Part shown: positions 26,159 to 35,365 of the stretch, one piece after another
How positions within the stretch are numbered: position 1 is the stretch's first letter
How the letters are laid out: every line of letters starts with the position of its first letter
DNA from: CAVWGP01 sp963754645
Lineage (GTDB): Bacteria; Pseudomonadota; Alphaproteobacteria; Bin65
NCBI GenBank assembly: GCA_963754645.1
Contig: CAVWGP010000004.1
Coordinates: 372,001 to 436,000 of the forward strand
Direction: 5' to 3'
DNA: 64,000 nucleotides
Translations under genes and position numbers: made by a program
Notes under the pieces: generated by a model
The model's input: the letters and a program-made list of their open reading frames with translations, nothing else
Database searches by the model: none
What the model was told of the DNA's origin: nothing

Positions 26159-26844
26159 GCGGCAACCGTCTCGGGCGCGATTTGTGCCGCGGCGCCCGGG
26201 ATCGCGAACGGATGGAGCGCCACCCGGATATCGTCGAGCGAGCCTTGCAGCCAGTTAAGATCGACCGGGCCCACGATGCCGGGAACCTTGCCTTCGGCGC
26301 TGTGCTGCCAGATCGTCCACGTCGTCCACGGCTTCGGCACCTTCGGCGCCTTGACGCCCCAATGCGCGAGCCACAGCGGCGTTTCGGAGAAATCCCAATC
26401 CGGCCCGGCGGCGTGGCGCTGCCAGAAGGCCGGCATGGTGTAGATCATGGCCGGCACGCGCAGTTCGCTGACGATGTGGTCGTGCACCTGATCGAGCACG
26501 ACCGGGTTGACGCCGCCGCGTTCGTCCTCGACGTCGATCGCGGGCAGGAGGTCGCCGGGCTCGAGCCGGACGGAGGTGACGAAATTATTCGCCTGATCCG
26601 CCGCCGGCCGGTCGAAGCGCAGGTAGAGATAGGCCCCGCGCGCGATGCCCGCCGCCTTCGCCGCTTGCCAATTGGCGTCGAAGAACGGATCGACATAGGT
26701 CCGGCCCTCGGTCGCCTTGATGTAGGCGAAGTCGATGCCGGCCGCCTTGACCTTGGGCCAGTCGATGACGCCTTGGTGCATGGACACGTCGATGCCGCGA
26801 ACCATGTTCGTGCGAACCGTGTTCGTGAGGAGCTTGGCCGTCAT
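26155..26844 (-). CDS. GH25 family endolysin (lysozyme)
   Basis: This 229-residue muramidase has the GH25 barrel landmarks: GIDVSMHQGVIDWPKVKAAG at strand 1, FAYIKATEG, and the catalytic pair LLPAIDVEDERG with Asp104 and Glu106. It cleaves the MurNAc-GlcNAc bond of peptidoglycan for phage release. There is no signal peptide, so it needs the adjacent holin. It is overlapped at both ends by 4-base stop/start overlaps in a lysis operon. Confidence 0.92.
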   Translation of the reverse strand: MTAKLLTNTVRTNMVRGIDVSMHQGVIDWPKVKAAGIDFAYIKATEGRTYVDPFFDANWQAAKAAGIARGAYLYLRFDRPAADQANNFVTSVRLEPGDLLPAIDVEDERGGVNPVVLDQVHDHIVSELRVPAMIYTMPAFWQRHAAGPDWDFSETPLWLAHWGVKAPKVPKPWTTWTIWQHSAEGKVPGIVGPVDLNWLQGSLDDIRVALHPFAIPGAAAQIAPETVAA

Positions 26845-27101
26845 TGGTCATCCTTTCCAAGGTTTGAGCGCCAAGGCGAGCGGCCGCCGATTATGCCTGC
26901 GGCGCCCACGACGGCGGCCGGGGTCTTCCACCCGCCCTTGGCTTGATCGAGCACGCTGACAACGTGATCTAGCTTCCGGTCCATTTTGGCGCGGTGCGCG
27001 TCTTGATGTTCGAGCCGGCCGACAATGTGCTCGTGCTGGGTTTCGGGCCGCGCCAGGCGCTCGCGTAGCTTGCCGCCGTCCGACATCGTCGGCCGGCTCA
27101 C
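26841..27101 (-). CDS. Small phage protein with coiled coil and one helix
   Basis: This 86-residue protein has a charged helical N-terminus (RPETQHEHIVGRLEHQDAH) and a short hydrophobic stretch TPAAVVGAAGIIGG before a basic tail. Its ATG overlaps the upstream gene and its stop overlaps the lysozyme start. Similar small membrane-anchored coiled-coil proteins are common beside phage lysozymes; here the role is unknown. Confidence 0.6.
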   Translation of the reverse strand: MSRPTMSDGGKLRERLARPETQHEHIVGRLEHQDAHRAKMDRKLDHVVSVLDQAKGGWKTPAAVVGAAGIIGGRSPWRSNLGKDDQ

Positions 27102-27328
27102 GCCTTCAACCGCGCCTTGATCGCCGCCGCCTTGCCGGGCGGGATCGCGCCCTCGGCGTCGAGCGCGTCCATCAGGCGTTCGAAAGGATTAGGCGGCAGC
27201 GCGGGCGGCGTACGGAAGGCGACGATATCAGGATGCTCGTCGTCGATCGCTTCCTCGGCATAGCCGGGCTGCGGGTTGGCATAGACGCCGGCGACGATGC
27301 CGGCCTTGCGTTCGACAAAAACGCTCAT
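27098..27328 (-). CDS. Small phage protein downstream of tail fibre
   Basis: This 76-residue protein has GVYANPQPGYAEEAIDDEHP, a pattern seen in small proteins encoded directly after phage tail fibres. The ATG at 27328 forms an ATGA with the intended stop of the fibre gene, which supports both. It could be a fibre-assembly chaperone, but that is inference from position. Confidence 0.65.
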   Translation of the reverse strand: MSVFVERKAGIVAGVYANPQPGYAEEAIDDEHPDIVAFRTPPALPPNPFERLMDALDAEGAIPPGKAAAIKARLKA

Positions 27329-27750
27329 GCGAACCTCCCGCGCGGTATCGAACCAGCCGAGCGGCGCTATTTTGAACGTGTCGAGCGCGCCCGAAGCGTC
27401 CGACGAGTGCGGATTTGGCTGACGACGTGTTGGTCCAGCACGCGACGGCGCCATAGACGCGGCCACCGCCTACTATGTCGCCGCCCTTGCTGTCCAACGG
27501 GGTCGCCGTGCGCGACGCCGCCATGTCGTTGGCATCCGGGTCGCTGAAATAACTCGCGTGGAACAGTGCCGGCGATGCTGATCGCCGACGTTCAACTGTA
27601 CGCCTTGCACATCGACGCCCGGCGGTGTCGTCAAGGTGCGCAGCACCGCGCGCGGTGCCGGGGTTGGTCACGTCCACGTCGAGCGCCGGCGGCGTCTTGA
27701 ACATGAAATCGTCGCCGGATTGCAGGAACGCCAGGAGCGCGCCGAGCGCC
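27325..27750 (-). pseudogene. Tail fibre tip, broken by several frameshifts
   Basis: Fibre-like sequence continues past the stop at 27631 but hops between frames: LGALLAFLQSGDDFMFKTPP, then TARVLRTLTTPPGVDVQ after skipping a base, SDPDANDMAASRTATPLD, YGAVACWTNT, and finally ASGALDTFKIAPLGWFDT near the end. At least five single-base indels (about 27746, 27645, 27570, 27440, 27345) are needed to read one protein ending RGRFA at a TGA overlapping the next ATG. A GWFDT-type ending is typical of this fibre family. Confidence 0.65.
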
Positions 27751-29061
27751 GTCGTTGCGCACCGCGCCGAGCCGCCGCCGGCTCGTCCAGCCGCCCGGCA
27801 TCGTCGGTCCCGCGACCGAGGTCGAGAAGATCGCGTCGAAGCCGTCCGCCAGGCCGGCGCAGGCGACGGCGCCCTCGTTAGTGCCCGCATTGGCGTAGGT
27901 GATCGTGGTGCCGGTGGGCGCCGAGGCGACGGTGAACAAACCGTCATAGCTCGTGCCGGCGCCGCTGCCGACGCCGCGCACCAGCACGGTCTGGCCGGTG
28001 GCGAGGCCGTGCGCGGCGCCGAAGGTCAGGGTCGCAACGTTGGCGTTGCGCGCGCGCTGCGTGATCGCGAGATCGTGGCGGCCGATCAGGTGCAAATGAT
28101 ACCAGGTCGAGTTCGCCTCGGCGCCGGTGTCGAGGCCGCCGGTGCCGGTGCCGATGACAAAACCGGCATCGAGCCGCTTGGTCAGCGCGGCGTTGAGGCC
28201 CATCCAGCGCAACGGCGTGTTGTCCGAAACGCAGACGCCCGCCGCGATGTCGATATCGTTCGCCGCGTCGCCGGCATTGTTGGCGAGGCCGAGCCCGGCG
28301 AGGTAGCCGCGCATGAAAAACGCCGGTTCGGAAAACACGATATAGGCGCCGTTGGCGCCGGCATTGCTGGCCGCGAGGCCGGTGCCCGGCGTGAACACTC
28401 GCTCGGCCGTGAGTTCGCCATCGGCGGCGAGCGCCAGATATTGCGCCGTGTTGGGCGCGGCGCCGAGCGTCCCTCGCGCCGTCGCCGCGTCCGCGTCGTC
28501 GAGCAATCCATTGATGAAACCCGAGACTGGCGCGAGATTGGCTGAGGTGCCGGCGGCCACGATCGCCTGGCCCTGGGCGTCGAAGGCCATGAACTTGCTC
28601 GCCCGGCTCGCGGCATTGGGCAGCTCGGCGAGATCGGTTGCGTCGGCGTCGGGCTGGCGCAGCGTGCGGGCGAGGCGCGTTTCGAGCTGCTGTTGGATGG
28701 CGGCGGCCCGGTCGAGCGCAGTGTTGAGGCCCTTGATGTCGAGCGTCGAAGACGGATAGGGGAAGTCCTCGGTGCGGGCAACAGGAACGTCGCGCAGCAC
28801 CACGACGGTCGTGTTCGAAATATTGCCGCCGATCGTGACGAAGCCGCCTTCGAAGCCGCCATCGACGGCGGTGCCGGTGACGCTGTACTCGGTCGCCAAG
28901 GTCGGCGCCGCGTTGTAGGACGCCAGCACGCCGCCGATATAGACCTTCAGATCGGAGACAGCGAAGAATTCGAAGGGGAAGTTGAACGGCCCGGTCGTCG
29001 GCGCGCCGCCGACGGCAAAGACAGTACGCGGAGTTTGATCGTTGATCGTGATATGAGGCAT
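27631..29061 (-). CDS. Phage tail fibre protein, T7-like N-terminus
   Basis: The ATG at 29061 begins PHITINDQTPRTVFAVGG, followed by TGPFNFPFEFFAVSDLKVYI, which matches the virion-anchoring N-terminal domain of T7-type tail fibres and spikes. A coiled region LDRAAAIQQQLETRLARTLR follows near residue 130, then a repetitive beta-rich shaft. The frame stops at 27631 after an indel at about 27746; the real C-terminus is in 27325-27750. It should be the host-receptor binding protein and sits last of the structural genes, before the lysis cassette. Confidence 0.8.
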   Translation of the reverse strand: MPHITINDQTPRTVFAVGGAPTTGPFNFPFEFFAVSDLKVYIGGVLASYNAAPTLATEYSVTGTAVDGGFEGGFVTIGGNISNTTVVVLRDVPVARTEDFPYPSSTLDIKGLNTALDRAAAIQQQLETRLARTLRQPDADATDLAELPNAASRASKFMAFDAQGQAIVAAGTSANLAPVSGFINGLLDDADAATARGTLGAAPNTAQYLALAADGELTAERVFTPGTGLAASNAGANGAYIVFSEPAFFMRGYLAGLGLANNAGDAANDIDIAAGVCVSDNTPLRWMGLNAALTKRLDAGFVIGTGTGGLDTGAEANSTWYHLHLIGRHDLAITQRARNANVATLTFGAAHGLATGQTVLVRGVGSGAGTSYDGLFTVASAPTGTTITYANAGTNEGAVACAGLADGFDAIFSTSVAGPTMPGGWTSRRRLGAVRNDGARRAPGVPAIRRRFHVQDAAGARRGRDQPRHRARCCAP

Positions 29062-29125
29062 GTTGTTGGTCACCCTTCGGTTCGAATTGAAAGCTTGGCC
29101 GCCGGTCGCGGCTTCGCTCTTGAAT

Positions 29126-30895
29126 TCAGTCGGACAAAATGCTTTGGAGCCTGGCCTGATGGCTGCTCTCGCCAGGCAAATGGGCGAAGCCGCGAAGTTG
29201 GCGCGCGACGAGACCGTCAAGCTTGAGGCGGCGATACCAACCTGACGCTCCGGAACGATTGAACATGATGTGCCGTGCGAGCGTTTGGCCAAGATCCTTG
29301 GCATCATCAGCGGCACGCGACGTGAGTGGGGTGTCCTCTAGCAAGAGGGCGAACAATTCGGTCGCGCGCGCCCGGCGCGCCGCACATCGCCAAAAGTGCG
29401 GGTCTATCGGCGGCCACTGTCCGTTCTCAGCAGCGGACAGTGGCCGCCGAGCTATCTCGGCGCCGAGAAGAGTCAAAGTGATAAAAAAATTCGCCGCGAT
29501 TTCCGGAGTTCGCCATCCGTCAGCGAGCCCGACGAGCGCCGAATCGTGTCCGCGGCGTGCAATCGCCAAGAGCGGACTGCCGCCGCGCTCTAGGCCGGGA
29601 CCGGTGCGCGCCAAAATCGAGCGCTGCAATATTGCCGTTGGTACTGCGAGCAGGCGCTGCTTGGCGGCCCACGAGAAGCGCTCGGCAATCTGGAGTTGTT
29701 TGCAGTGCCGCAGCCGCCAGAACGCTTCAAGCGCCAACTCGATTGCCGCGGCGATCGAATTTTCGGTTCCTTGGTACCGATCGGGATTCAGCGCAACTGC
29801 GCATTGTGCCCAACGGCGCGGAAAGTCGAAGCACTGCAGGTCCTGATACGCGACTGTTTTCGGATCGGCGAAATACGGACCGGTAGAAGGCGCTGCAGCA
29901 GCATTGTTACCCGCAACCGAGACGAGCCTCCTCTTAACGTCTTCAGGGTCATCCCCAAATTTAACAAAAGCCGCTTCCACTCGAGCTGCGCGATCGAGAT
30001 GGCGCAATGCAATTTCAAACAGACTTTCATCTTCCGAGCCCCATTGCTGCCAAAAGCGCAGCCAGGCGTCCGCGTTCCGCCACTGGCCTTCGATGTGCGG
30101 ATCATCGGTTAAATCCGGCGGCCCGGCTTCGTCAAGAGCGCCTAGATGAACGTCGATCAAATTTTCAATGGTTTTATGATGCGGCCGATCGAAATATCGA
30201 AATTCGCTTGGAACGAAGGCGCCGCCCGCGATTGCGGTCTGCAGTTCCTGGCGGAAGATGCCAGGTGCGGCGGCGATTTTTTCCAAACGCCACGGTACTG
30301 GAATCAGATACTTGACATGATTTATCGCGGGCCGATTCGTCGCATCTCTCGAGTGATTGAGAGCGGCGATCGCTTCGCGCCACGCGTTCGCAGCAGCAGC
30401 GGTACTATCATTGCCAGGGCGATCACCCAAGAGATCGCGAATGAAACCATCATCGGAGATGTCGTGGCGTCGTTCGCTCGGCGTTGAGTGCGTGAGGGTA
30501 TCGTGAAATATCAGGCAGGTCCGCTGGAAGAGGGAACGCCGCAATGCGCCGACGAACTCGCCGCCAGACCAAATGGTCGGCGTATCGGATATCAACGCGG
30601 CCACGCCAGCCGCAATCCCGTGAGGGTGGCGCGCTGCTTCCTCGAATGCAGCGAGGTGTTTCAAAGTCCGGTCGGCCAATGCGGCTCGATCCCGTTTCAC
30701 CTCTTCAACCCAGGCCTCCGCCGCTGCGATGCGGGCATGGCGCAAATCGGCGGGCGAAAGTGACGGATCGACGCGATCGCCAATGAAACGGTGCGCGGAG
30801 TTTCTGTCCATTTCGCTTATGCGGCCGGTACGAACTTTACCTTCGACTAGGCTATCGAAATCAAATTCCGGATTTTTCAATTGGAGCGGCTCCAT
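29126..30895 (-). CDS. Internal virion/tail protein, unrecognised
   Basis: This 589-residue soluble protein is mostly helical with many Trp/Arg (for example WLRFWQQWGSEDESLFEI). It has no signal peptide or membrane segment. It lies 4 bp after the DdrB-domain protein and before the tail fibre, where T7-like phages encode internal core/ejection proteins. I do not recognise a domain. A late structural or ejected role is inferred from position only. Confidence 0.65.
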   Translation of the reverse strand: MEPLQLKNPEFDFDSLVEGKVRTGRISEMDRNSAHRFIGDRVDPSLSPADLRHARIAAAEAWVEEVKRDRAALADRTLKHLAAFEEAARHPHGIAAGVAALISDTPTIWSGGEFVGALRRSLFQRTCLIFHDTLTHSTPSERRHDISDDGFIRDLLGDRPGNDSTAAAANAWREAIAALNHSRDATNRPAINHVKYLIPVPWRLEKIAAAPGIFRQELQTAIAGGAFVPSEFRYFDRPHHKTIENLIDVHLGALDEAGPPDLTDDPHIEGQWRNADAWLRFWQQWGSEDESLFEIALRHLDRAARVEAAFVKFGDDPEDVKRRLVSVAGNNAAAAPSTGPYFADPKTVAYQDLQCFDFPRRWAQCAVALNPDRYQGTENSIAAAIELALEAFWRLRHCKQLQIAERFSWAAKQRLLAVPTAILQRSILARTGPGLERGGSPLLAIARRGHDSALVGLADGWRTPEIAANFFITLTLLGAEIARRPLSAAENGQWPPIDPHFWRCAARRARATELFALLLEDTPLTSRAADDAKDLGQTLARHIMFNRSGASGWYRRLKLDGLVARQLRGFAHLPGESSHQARLQSILSD

Positions 30896-30898
30896 AGT

Positions 30899-32782
30899 TC
30901 AAGCTCGGGCATTACTGGCAGAATTGGCAATTTCGGCGGCGGCCAGAACGCGATTGTCTGCATTGGCAAGTTCGGTCGCGACACTGTGCATATCGATCGG
31001 GGCGCGCGGGTCGGGCGGGAATGCAAGTAATCGACGCAGTCGAGCGACAGGATCCTCAGCGCGGAATTCGGTAAAATCAACTCGTCGAGCCGATGAAAAA
31101 GGCCGCTTGGGCTTTTCGATCGGTAACCGCAAATTGGTTTCACCATATCGGCGAGCCCAATTCAGGAAATTGCGAAAATTGGCTAAGACAAGCGCCGGCT
31201 CATATAGCCGAAGCGGCGATATGGATCGGCAAAGAAGGCGGGCGGCGGCGACCATGCCATCGGTGGCCGGACCAGCTCTTTCGATCTCGATCTCTTGATT
31301 GTCGGGTCCCGCAGGGCCACCGCGATCAAGCAATGCCCGTAGAAGGCGGCGAATGTCGGCGGTGATGTCCAGTTCGATCGGCAGTTTGCCGACGGCGGCG
31401 GCCACGCGCATTTCATGCCACTCTGGCGCTGCAATCGCGAGTGCGGACCCGATACCGGCGACGTCCGGATCGGCGGATTGTGCGAGCCCGTCGAGAAGGC
31501 CGATGCCGGCTAGGGCGGCATTGCCGTCAGTTGCATTGCCTTCGTTTGCTTCCTGAACAAAGGCGGCGCGCTCGGCGGGGCGGAGCGGCGAGACACGCCG
31601 CGCTATTAGAATAGGTTGGCGCAATCCGGCCGTATCGTAACCTTGCTGTTCAAGCCAGGAAATATAGTCGGCATTGCCGCCTGTACCGCCGGCATAGCGC
31701 TTGCGAAGCGCAAGGACGCGGGCTGTGCCGCTTTCCACCACATTGTCGTACCCAACGATCGGTGCGCCATATCCGGCATTGTCGGATAGTCCAAGCCGCA
31801 GTGGATCGAGATCGTTGGCAATGGTCTCCACCCTCCGGGCGATATCGGTCTGCCCGGCGAGCGGAGAGCGCAATGTCGGCGGGTAGGCAATATTGCTCCG
31901 CAATGCCTCGGTAAATGCCGCGATCAATGTTGGAATTTCGGTCAATTCATAGATGGCGCGAATTGGCCGGCCTGAGGCCGCGCGAATCAATTTCGTTTCC
32001 AAAGCGCTTGTGCGGATATGGTTTGAGTTCGTATCGAAAGGCTGCGCGTCCGAATCGTCGAGCGCCTCGTAAGCGGCCGCTAGTGACGATGAGTAGCGCA
32101 TGAGCCCTGGCTCGGCATCAGTCTCCATCGAGCGCTCGGCGAGCCAGTCTTCCGCGTCGCTCGCGGCTTCGTTCAATTCGTCAATTCTGCTCGGAGGTAG
32201 ACCTCGTGCGGAACTTGTCGGTTCTTGAGACTCGGCGGCGTGGCGCCATGCCGAAAGCAAGGCGAGGAGGCCGTCGCCATCGATATCTTGTCGTTGCATT
32301 TTCGGAATCAGTTCCGAAACAGAGCGCAGTTTCATGGCAGAACGCATCGGCATATCGGATTGCGACGGCGTTCCGCCACCGATCTGCCCTTGCGGCGCCC
32401 GCAAAGTGGCTTCGGAGAAGTCGGTAATTTCTTCGGGAATTGCCGGTAACGTAGGATTTTGAATCCGCAGCGCGCGATAGTCGTCTGCAAAGCGCCGGAG
32501 ATTCGCGATTCGTTCGCTTTCCGTTGCCGCGACGAGTGGATTGTCGAGGCGTCGGCCGGTCGCCGCCGCAACGAAAGCGACAAGCCTATCGATCTTTGCG
32601 TGCCGGATTTGGGCGCGCGCAAGGCGTGCTGTGGCCTCGATGGCCCGTTCGCCAATATTGTTGCGTGGAACGAAGTCGGATTCTTGCAGGGATGACCGCG
32701 AGCGGGCTCGCTTCATCTCTGCTAGTGTCAACAACTGCTTGTCGAGGAGAATTGAATCGGACTGTTTTGACCGTTTCATCAT
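30899..32782 (-). CDS. Virion protein with DdrB/ParB-like domain
   Basis: This 627-residue protein has a helical N-terminus and, at about residues 330-430, the segment PLRLGLSDNAGYGAPIVGYD, ESGTARVLALRKRYAGG and RPAERAAFVQEANEGN. This matches the DdrB-like ParB-superfamily domain (the G.GR..AL......F...EAN pattern) known from large phage and mobile-element proteins such as DarB-type antirestriction proteins. The usual second Gly-Gly before the Arg is degenerate here. Its ATG overlaps the end of the upstream protein (ATGA). It may be ejected into the host with the DNA. Confidence 0.65.
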   Translation of the reverse strand: MMKRSKQSDSILLDKQLLTLAEMKRARSRSSLQESDFVPRNNIGERAIEATARLARAQIRHAKIDRLVAFVAAATGRRLDNPLVAATESERIANLRRFADDYRALRIQNPTLPAIPEEITDFSEATLRAPQGQIGGGTPSQSDMPMRSAMKLRSVSELIPKMQRQDIDGDGLLALLSAWRHAAESQEPTSSARGLPPSRIDELNEAASDAEDWLAERSMETDAEPGLMRYSSSLAAAYEALDDSDAQPFDTNSNHIRTSALETKLIRAASGRPIRAIYELTEIPTLIAAFTEALRSNIAYPPTLRSPLAGQTDIARRVETIANDLDPLRLGLSDNAGYGAPIVGYDNVVESGTARVLALRKRYAGGTGGNADYISWLEQQGYDTAGLRQPILIARRVSPLRPAERAAFVQEANEGNATDGNAALAGIGLLDGLAQSADPDVAGIGSALAIAAPEWHEMRVAAAVGKLPIELDITADIRRLLRALLDRGGPAGPDNQEIEIERAGPATDGMVAAARLLCRSISPLRLYEPALVLANFRNFLNWARRYGETNLRLPIEKPKRPFSSARRVDFTEFRAEDPVARLRRLLAFPPDPRAPIDMHSVATELANADNRVLAAAEIANSASNARA

Positions 32783-32818
32783 ATCGCGGCCCTGTCCCGG
32801 TGGAGCGCGCGATAGAAA

Positions 32819-34777
32819 TCAAAAATCAGTGGAAAGCCAGAGCGGGGGTCGACGAGCTTCTCCCCATTTAGCGCAGTTTGAAAGAGTCCGTCGCCCAGGT
32901 CGTGGAGTTGCATATGTCGGTTTAAAACGTTGAGCGTCACTGGCCGCATCGTCGAGGCTTGCACTGGCAAGTGCGGCCGCTTGCCATTGGCGGAACTCAA
33001 GGCCGAGCGCTTCGGCGTCTAGCGTTGCCACGTACTTGCGGAGGTCGTCGCGGGTCCAGCCGATGACGGGTGAAATGATCGGAACACCGTTAAAGTCGAT
33101 GGGATCGCCGACGCGGCGCTCAAGCGCCGCTGCGAGTAGATCGGAGTCGAAATCGCGACTACGAATCCCATAGTCTCGTGCTTCGAGCGCATAGAGGTGG
33201 AGGATGTCGCCAAGTACGTTGCGGCGCGCCGCCGGCTTTTGGAGGGCGCTGCCGATCCGGTACGAGGCCCAATCGCGCATTGCAACCAAATTTCCTGGCA
33301 GCAAGGCTGGATCTTGTTGGACGGCGGCGTGTCCCTCAAAGACGCTGGCAGCGAGCGACCGGTTCGCCGAGGCGAGCAGGGCGATACGTGCGTTGCGAGC
33401 GGCCGCTCGATCGTATTGCGCCTGCGCGGGACTCGACAGGCGCCGCCAGAACGGCACAGAATAGATACCGAAGGCGTCGTCGATGCGGCCAAGAAGAGAC
33501 ATTTTCTCCTGTGGATCAGAGTGCTTCACTTGCCTTGATATTTGCAGGACCTCGCCGGCAAAGACCGGGGCAATTTGCCTCCCGACGAGCTTGGAAACTT
33601 GGGCCGCACTCGCATAGCGCTCGGATACTTGTTCGTTAAAGTTGGGAGCGCCCAAGCTGAGCGGTTTGAAATCCGGGCGGTTGACGCCTAAATAGTTAAG
33701 GCTGGCGGCGAACTCGTCGGCGTGAAAATTTCGCCGGGTGTGAGCATGTACCGCTTGCGCAAAAAATTGCTCGGGGTCATTTGGATATGTACCAGCGGCG
33801 TTACGGCGTATTTCGACCAATGCAGCCTGGGCCGCAGGCGATAGGCGCGAAAGGCGCACTAGGTTCTCGCTATTGTTTTCAAGCCACTTTGCCTGCTCGC
33901 GGAACTTTTCGGCGCTCGGCCCGCTCAAATCGTCAAGCGTGGCGGAAAGCTCGATAAAATTCGGCGGAATCCCGTCGGTCACTACCTTTGCGATGTGGCT
34001 ACGGATGGTGTCCTGAAAATGGCTGGATCGAGCATACACTGCAGCTGCTTCGAGCCGATAGCTTTCTTCATTGTCGCTTAGGTCGGAAAGGGATGTGTAG
34101 TCCATCGCCGTTTGGTCGGAGTCGGCAGCTATTTTTGCGGCATTGGTCCGCTGTTTGCCGCTTCGCTTCAGCGTTAGGTTGAGCCGTTTCTTGCGGTCGT
34201 CATACTGACGGCGCATGATTGAGGCGGTCCCTTCGTCGATGTACTTTTGTGCAAGTCCAAGTTGGATATGGGTTTCGACTGCGGTATCTGCTTGAGCCTT
34301 TCTACGGTTGTCGCCGCTTGCTATGGCTGCCGCGGCTTCTTTGTTGATTTCATCGAATCCGGCGGAATAGGTGCTACGGGAGTTGGCCCGCTCCGTAGCC
34401 ATGGTGTGGTTGACGATCGTGGCATAGTGATCGGTCTGTAGCTTGTCTTGAACCGCCCGGGCGCGCTCTCGGAAGTACCAAGGAACGGCAGTAAGGTCGG
34501 CTTTGGCGGATTCCGAATGGGCCGCTTTGAAACCTTCGGAATCGACTGGATAATTCTTGGCGATATCGGCGGCCCTGCGCCGCTGCGCTTGTTCGAATTC
34601 GAGCAAATATCGCGTCTCGGCGTCGGACACGAGCTGGTTCGAAAATTTGGCCGCTTCGGCGAGCCCTTCGGCCGCGTATTTGGCTGCTTGGCCGGCTTCG
34701 TTGAAGCGCACGACGCCAACTTGTTCGGTCACTGCGGAACGGCGATACTCGGCTAGGGGCATGGCAGCGTCTTTCAA
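32819..34777 (-). CDS. Large internal virion protein (frameshifted near C-terminus)
   Basis: This 652-residue, helix-rich, charged protein (EEAAKFSNQL-like coils, KQRTNAAKIAADSDQT) has no membrane segment. It occupies the place of T7 gp15/gp16-type internal core proteins. Near 32935 the frame changes: the native ending is in the next frame, TLNVLNRHMQLHDLGDGLFQ to FDFYRALHRD, stopping at 32779 in an ATGA overlap with the next gene. The last 35 residues of the open frame are therefore probably not native. ATGs at 34777 and 34762 are both possible starts. Confidence 0.7.
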   Translation of the reverse strand: MKDAAMPLAEYRRSAVTEQVGVVRFNEAGQAAKYAAEGLAEAAKFSNQLVSDAETRYLLEFEQAQRRRAADIAKNYPVDSEGFKAAHSESAKADLTAVPWYFRERARAVQDKLQTDHYATIVNHTMATERANSRSTYSAGFDEINKEAAAAIASGDNRRKAQADTAVETHIQLGLAQKYIDEGTASIMRRQYDDRKKRLNLTLKRSGKQRTNAAKIAADSDQTAMDYTSLSDLSDNEESYRLEAAAVYARSSHFQDTIRSHIAKVVTDGIPPNFIELSATLDDLSGPSAEKFREQAKWLENNSENLVRLSRLSPAAQAALVEIRRNAAGTYPNDPEQFFAQAVHAHTRRNFHADEFAASLNYLGVNRPDFKPLSLGAPNFNEQVSERYASAAQVSKLVGRQIAPVFAGEVLQISRQVKHSDPQEKMSLLGRIDDAFGIYSVPFWRRLSSPAQAQYDRAAARNARIALLASANRSLAASVFEGHAAVQQDPALLPGNLVAMRDWASYRIGSALQKPAARRNVLGDILHLYALEARDYGIRSRDFDSDLLAAALERRVGDPIDFNGVPIISPVIGWTRDDLRKYVATLDAEALGLEFRQWQAAALASASLDDAASDAQRFKPTYATPRPGRRTLSNCAKWGEARRPPLWLSTDF

Positions 34778-34819
34778 GGCGAATTGGTTGCTTGGCGGGG
34801 AATTCGATCGTCGGCGGTG

Positions 34820-35302
34820 TTAGCCGACATTGGAGCCCGAGGCGCCGCCGAGGCTGCCAAGGCGACCAAATCCAGAGGCCGCGCTCGAGAGGCCTTTTAC
34901 AAATCCGGATGCAGCCGAGAGATATCCGGCGTCCTGACGCTGACGCGATGCGGCAATCGCGTAGCTATTCCGCAGCGCCTTGTTGTAGGCATTGAGGTTG
35001 GCGACGCCGATATCGGCTCTCGCTTCGGCAATATTCGCCTCTTCAATGGCATCGGCGGTACCGGAGGAGAAAGCGAGACCGCGGCCCGCCCGCAACGCTT
35101 GATTCGTTGCCAGCACCCGCTTGAGATCTTTCGTGCGCCTGATTTCTCCTTCGCTGGCCTCGGCATAGGCGAGATCGCGATCGTACTCGTATTGGCGGCG
35201 TTCGGCCTTGGCGCCTTGAGCGGCTTGAACTCCCGATAAGACGCTCATACCGGCGCTGGCGACACCGGATATGACAGTCGTAGCAATTGCGGTTTCCATC
35301 AT
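34820..35302 (-). CDS. Small internal virion protein, gp14-like
   Basis: The protein (about 160 residues from the METAIATT start at 35302) has a Gly/Ala/Ser-rich hydrophobic N-terminus ATTVISGVASAGMSVLSG, a long charged helix ERRQYEYDRDLAYAEASEGE, and a Gly/Ser-rich tail. This is the profile of T7 gp14-like internal proteins that form part of the ejection channel in the outer membrane. It lies between tail tube protein B and the large internal protein, as in T7-like phages. Confidence 0.65.
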   Translation of the reverse strand: MMETAIATTVISGVASAGMSVLSGVQAAQGAKAERRQYEYDRDLAYAEASEGEIRRTKDLKRVLATNQALRAGRGLAFSSGTADAIEEANIAEARADIGVANLNAYNKALRNSYAIAASRQRQDAGYLSAASGFVKGLSSAASGFGRLGSLGGASGSNVG

Positions 35303-35365
35303 GCCTGAAGGCTCACTTGTGGTGGGTTGCGTTAGAGAGGGCGATTGTTGCTGCAATGTTCCCGA

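Noticed and set aside
27325..29061. Diversity-generating retroelement acting on the tail fibre
   Set aside because: No reverse transcriptase, template repeat or adenine-biased variation is visible; the changes are indels.
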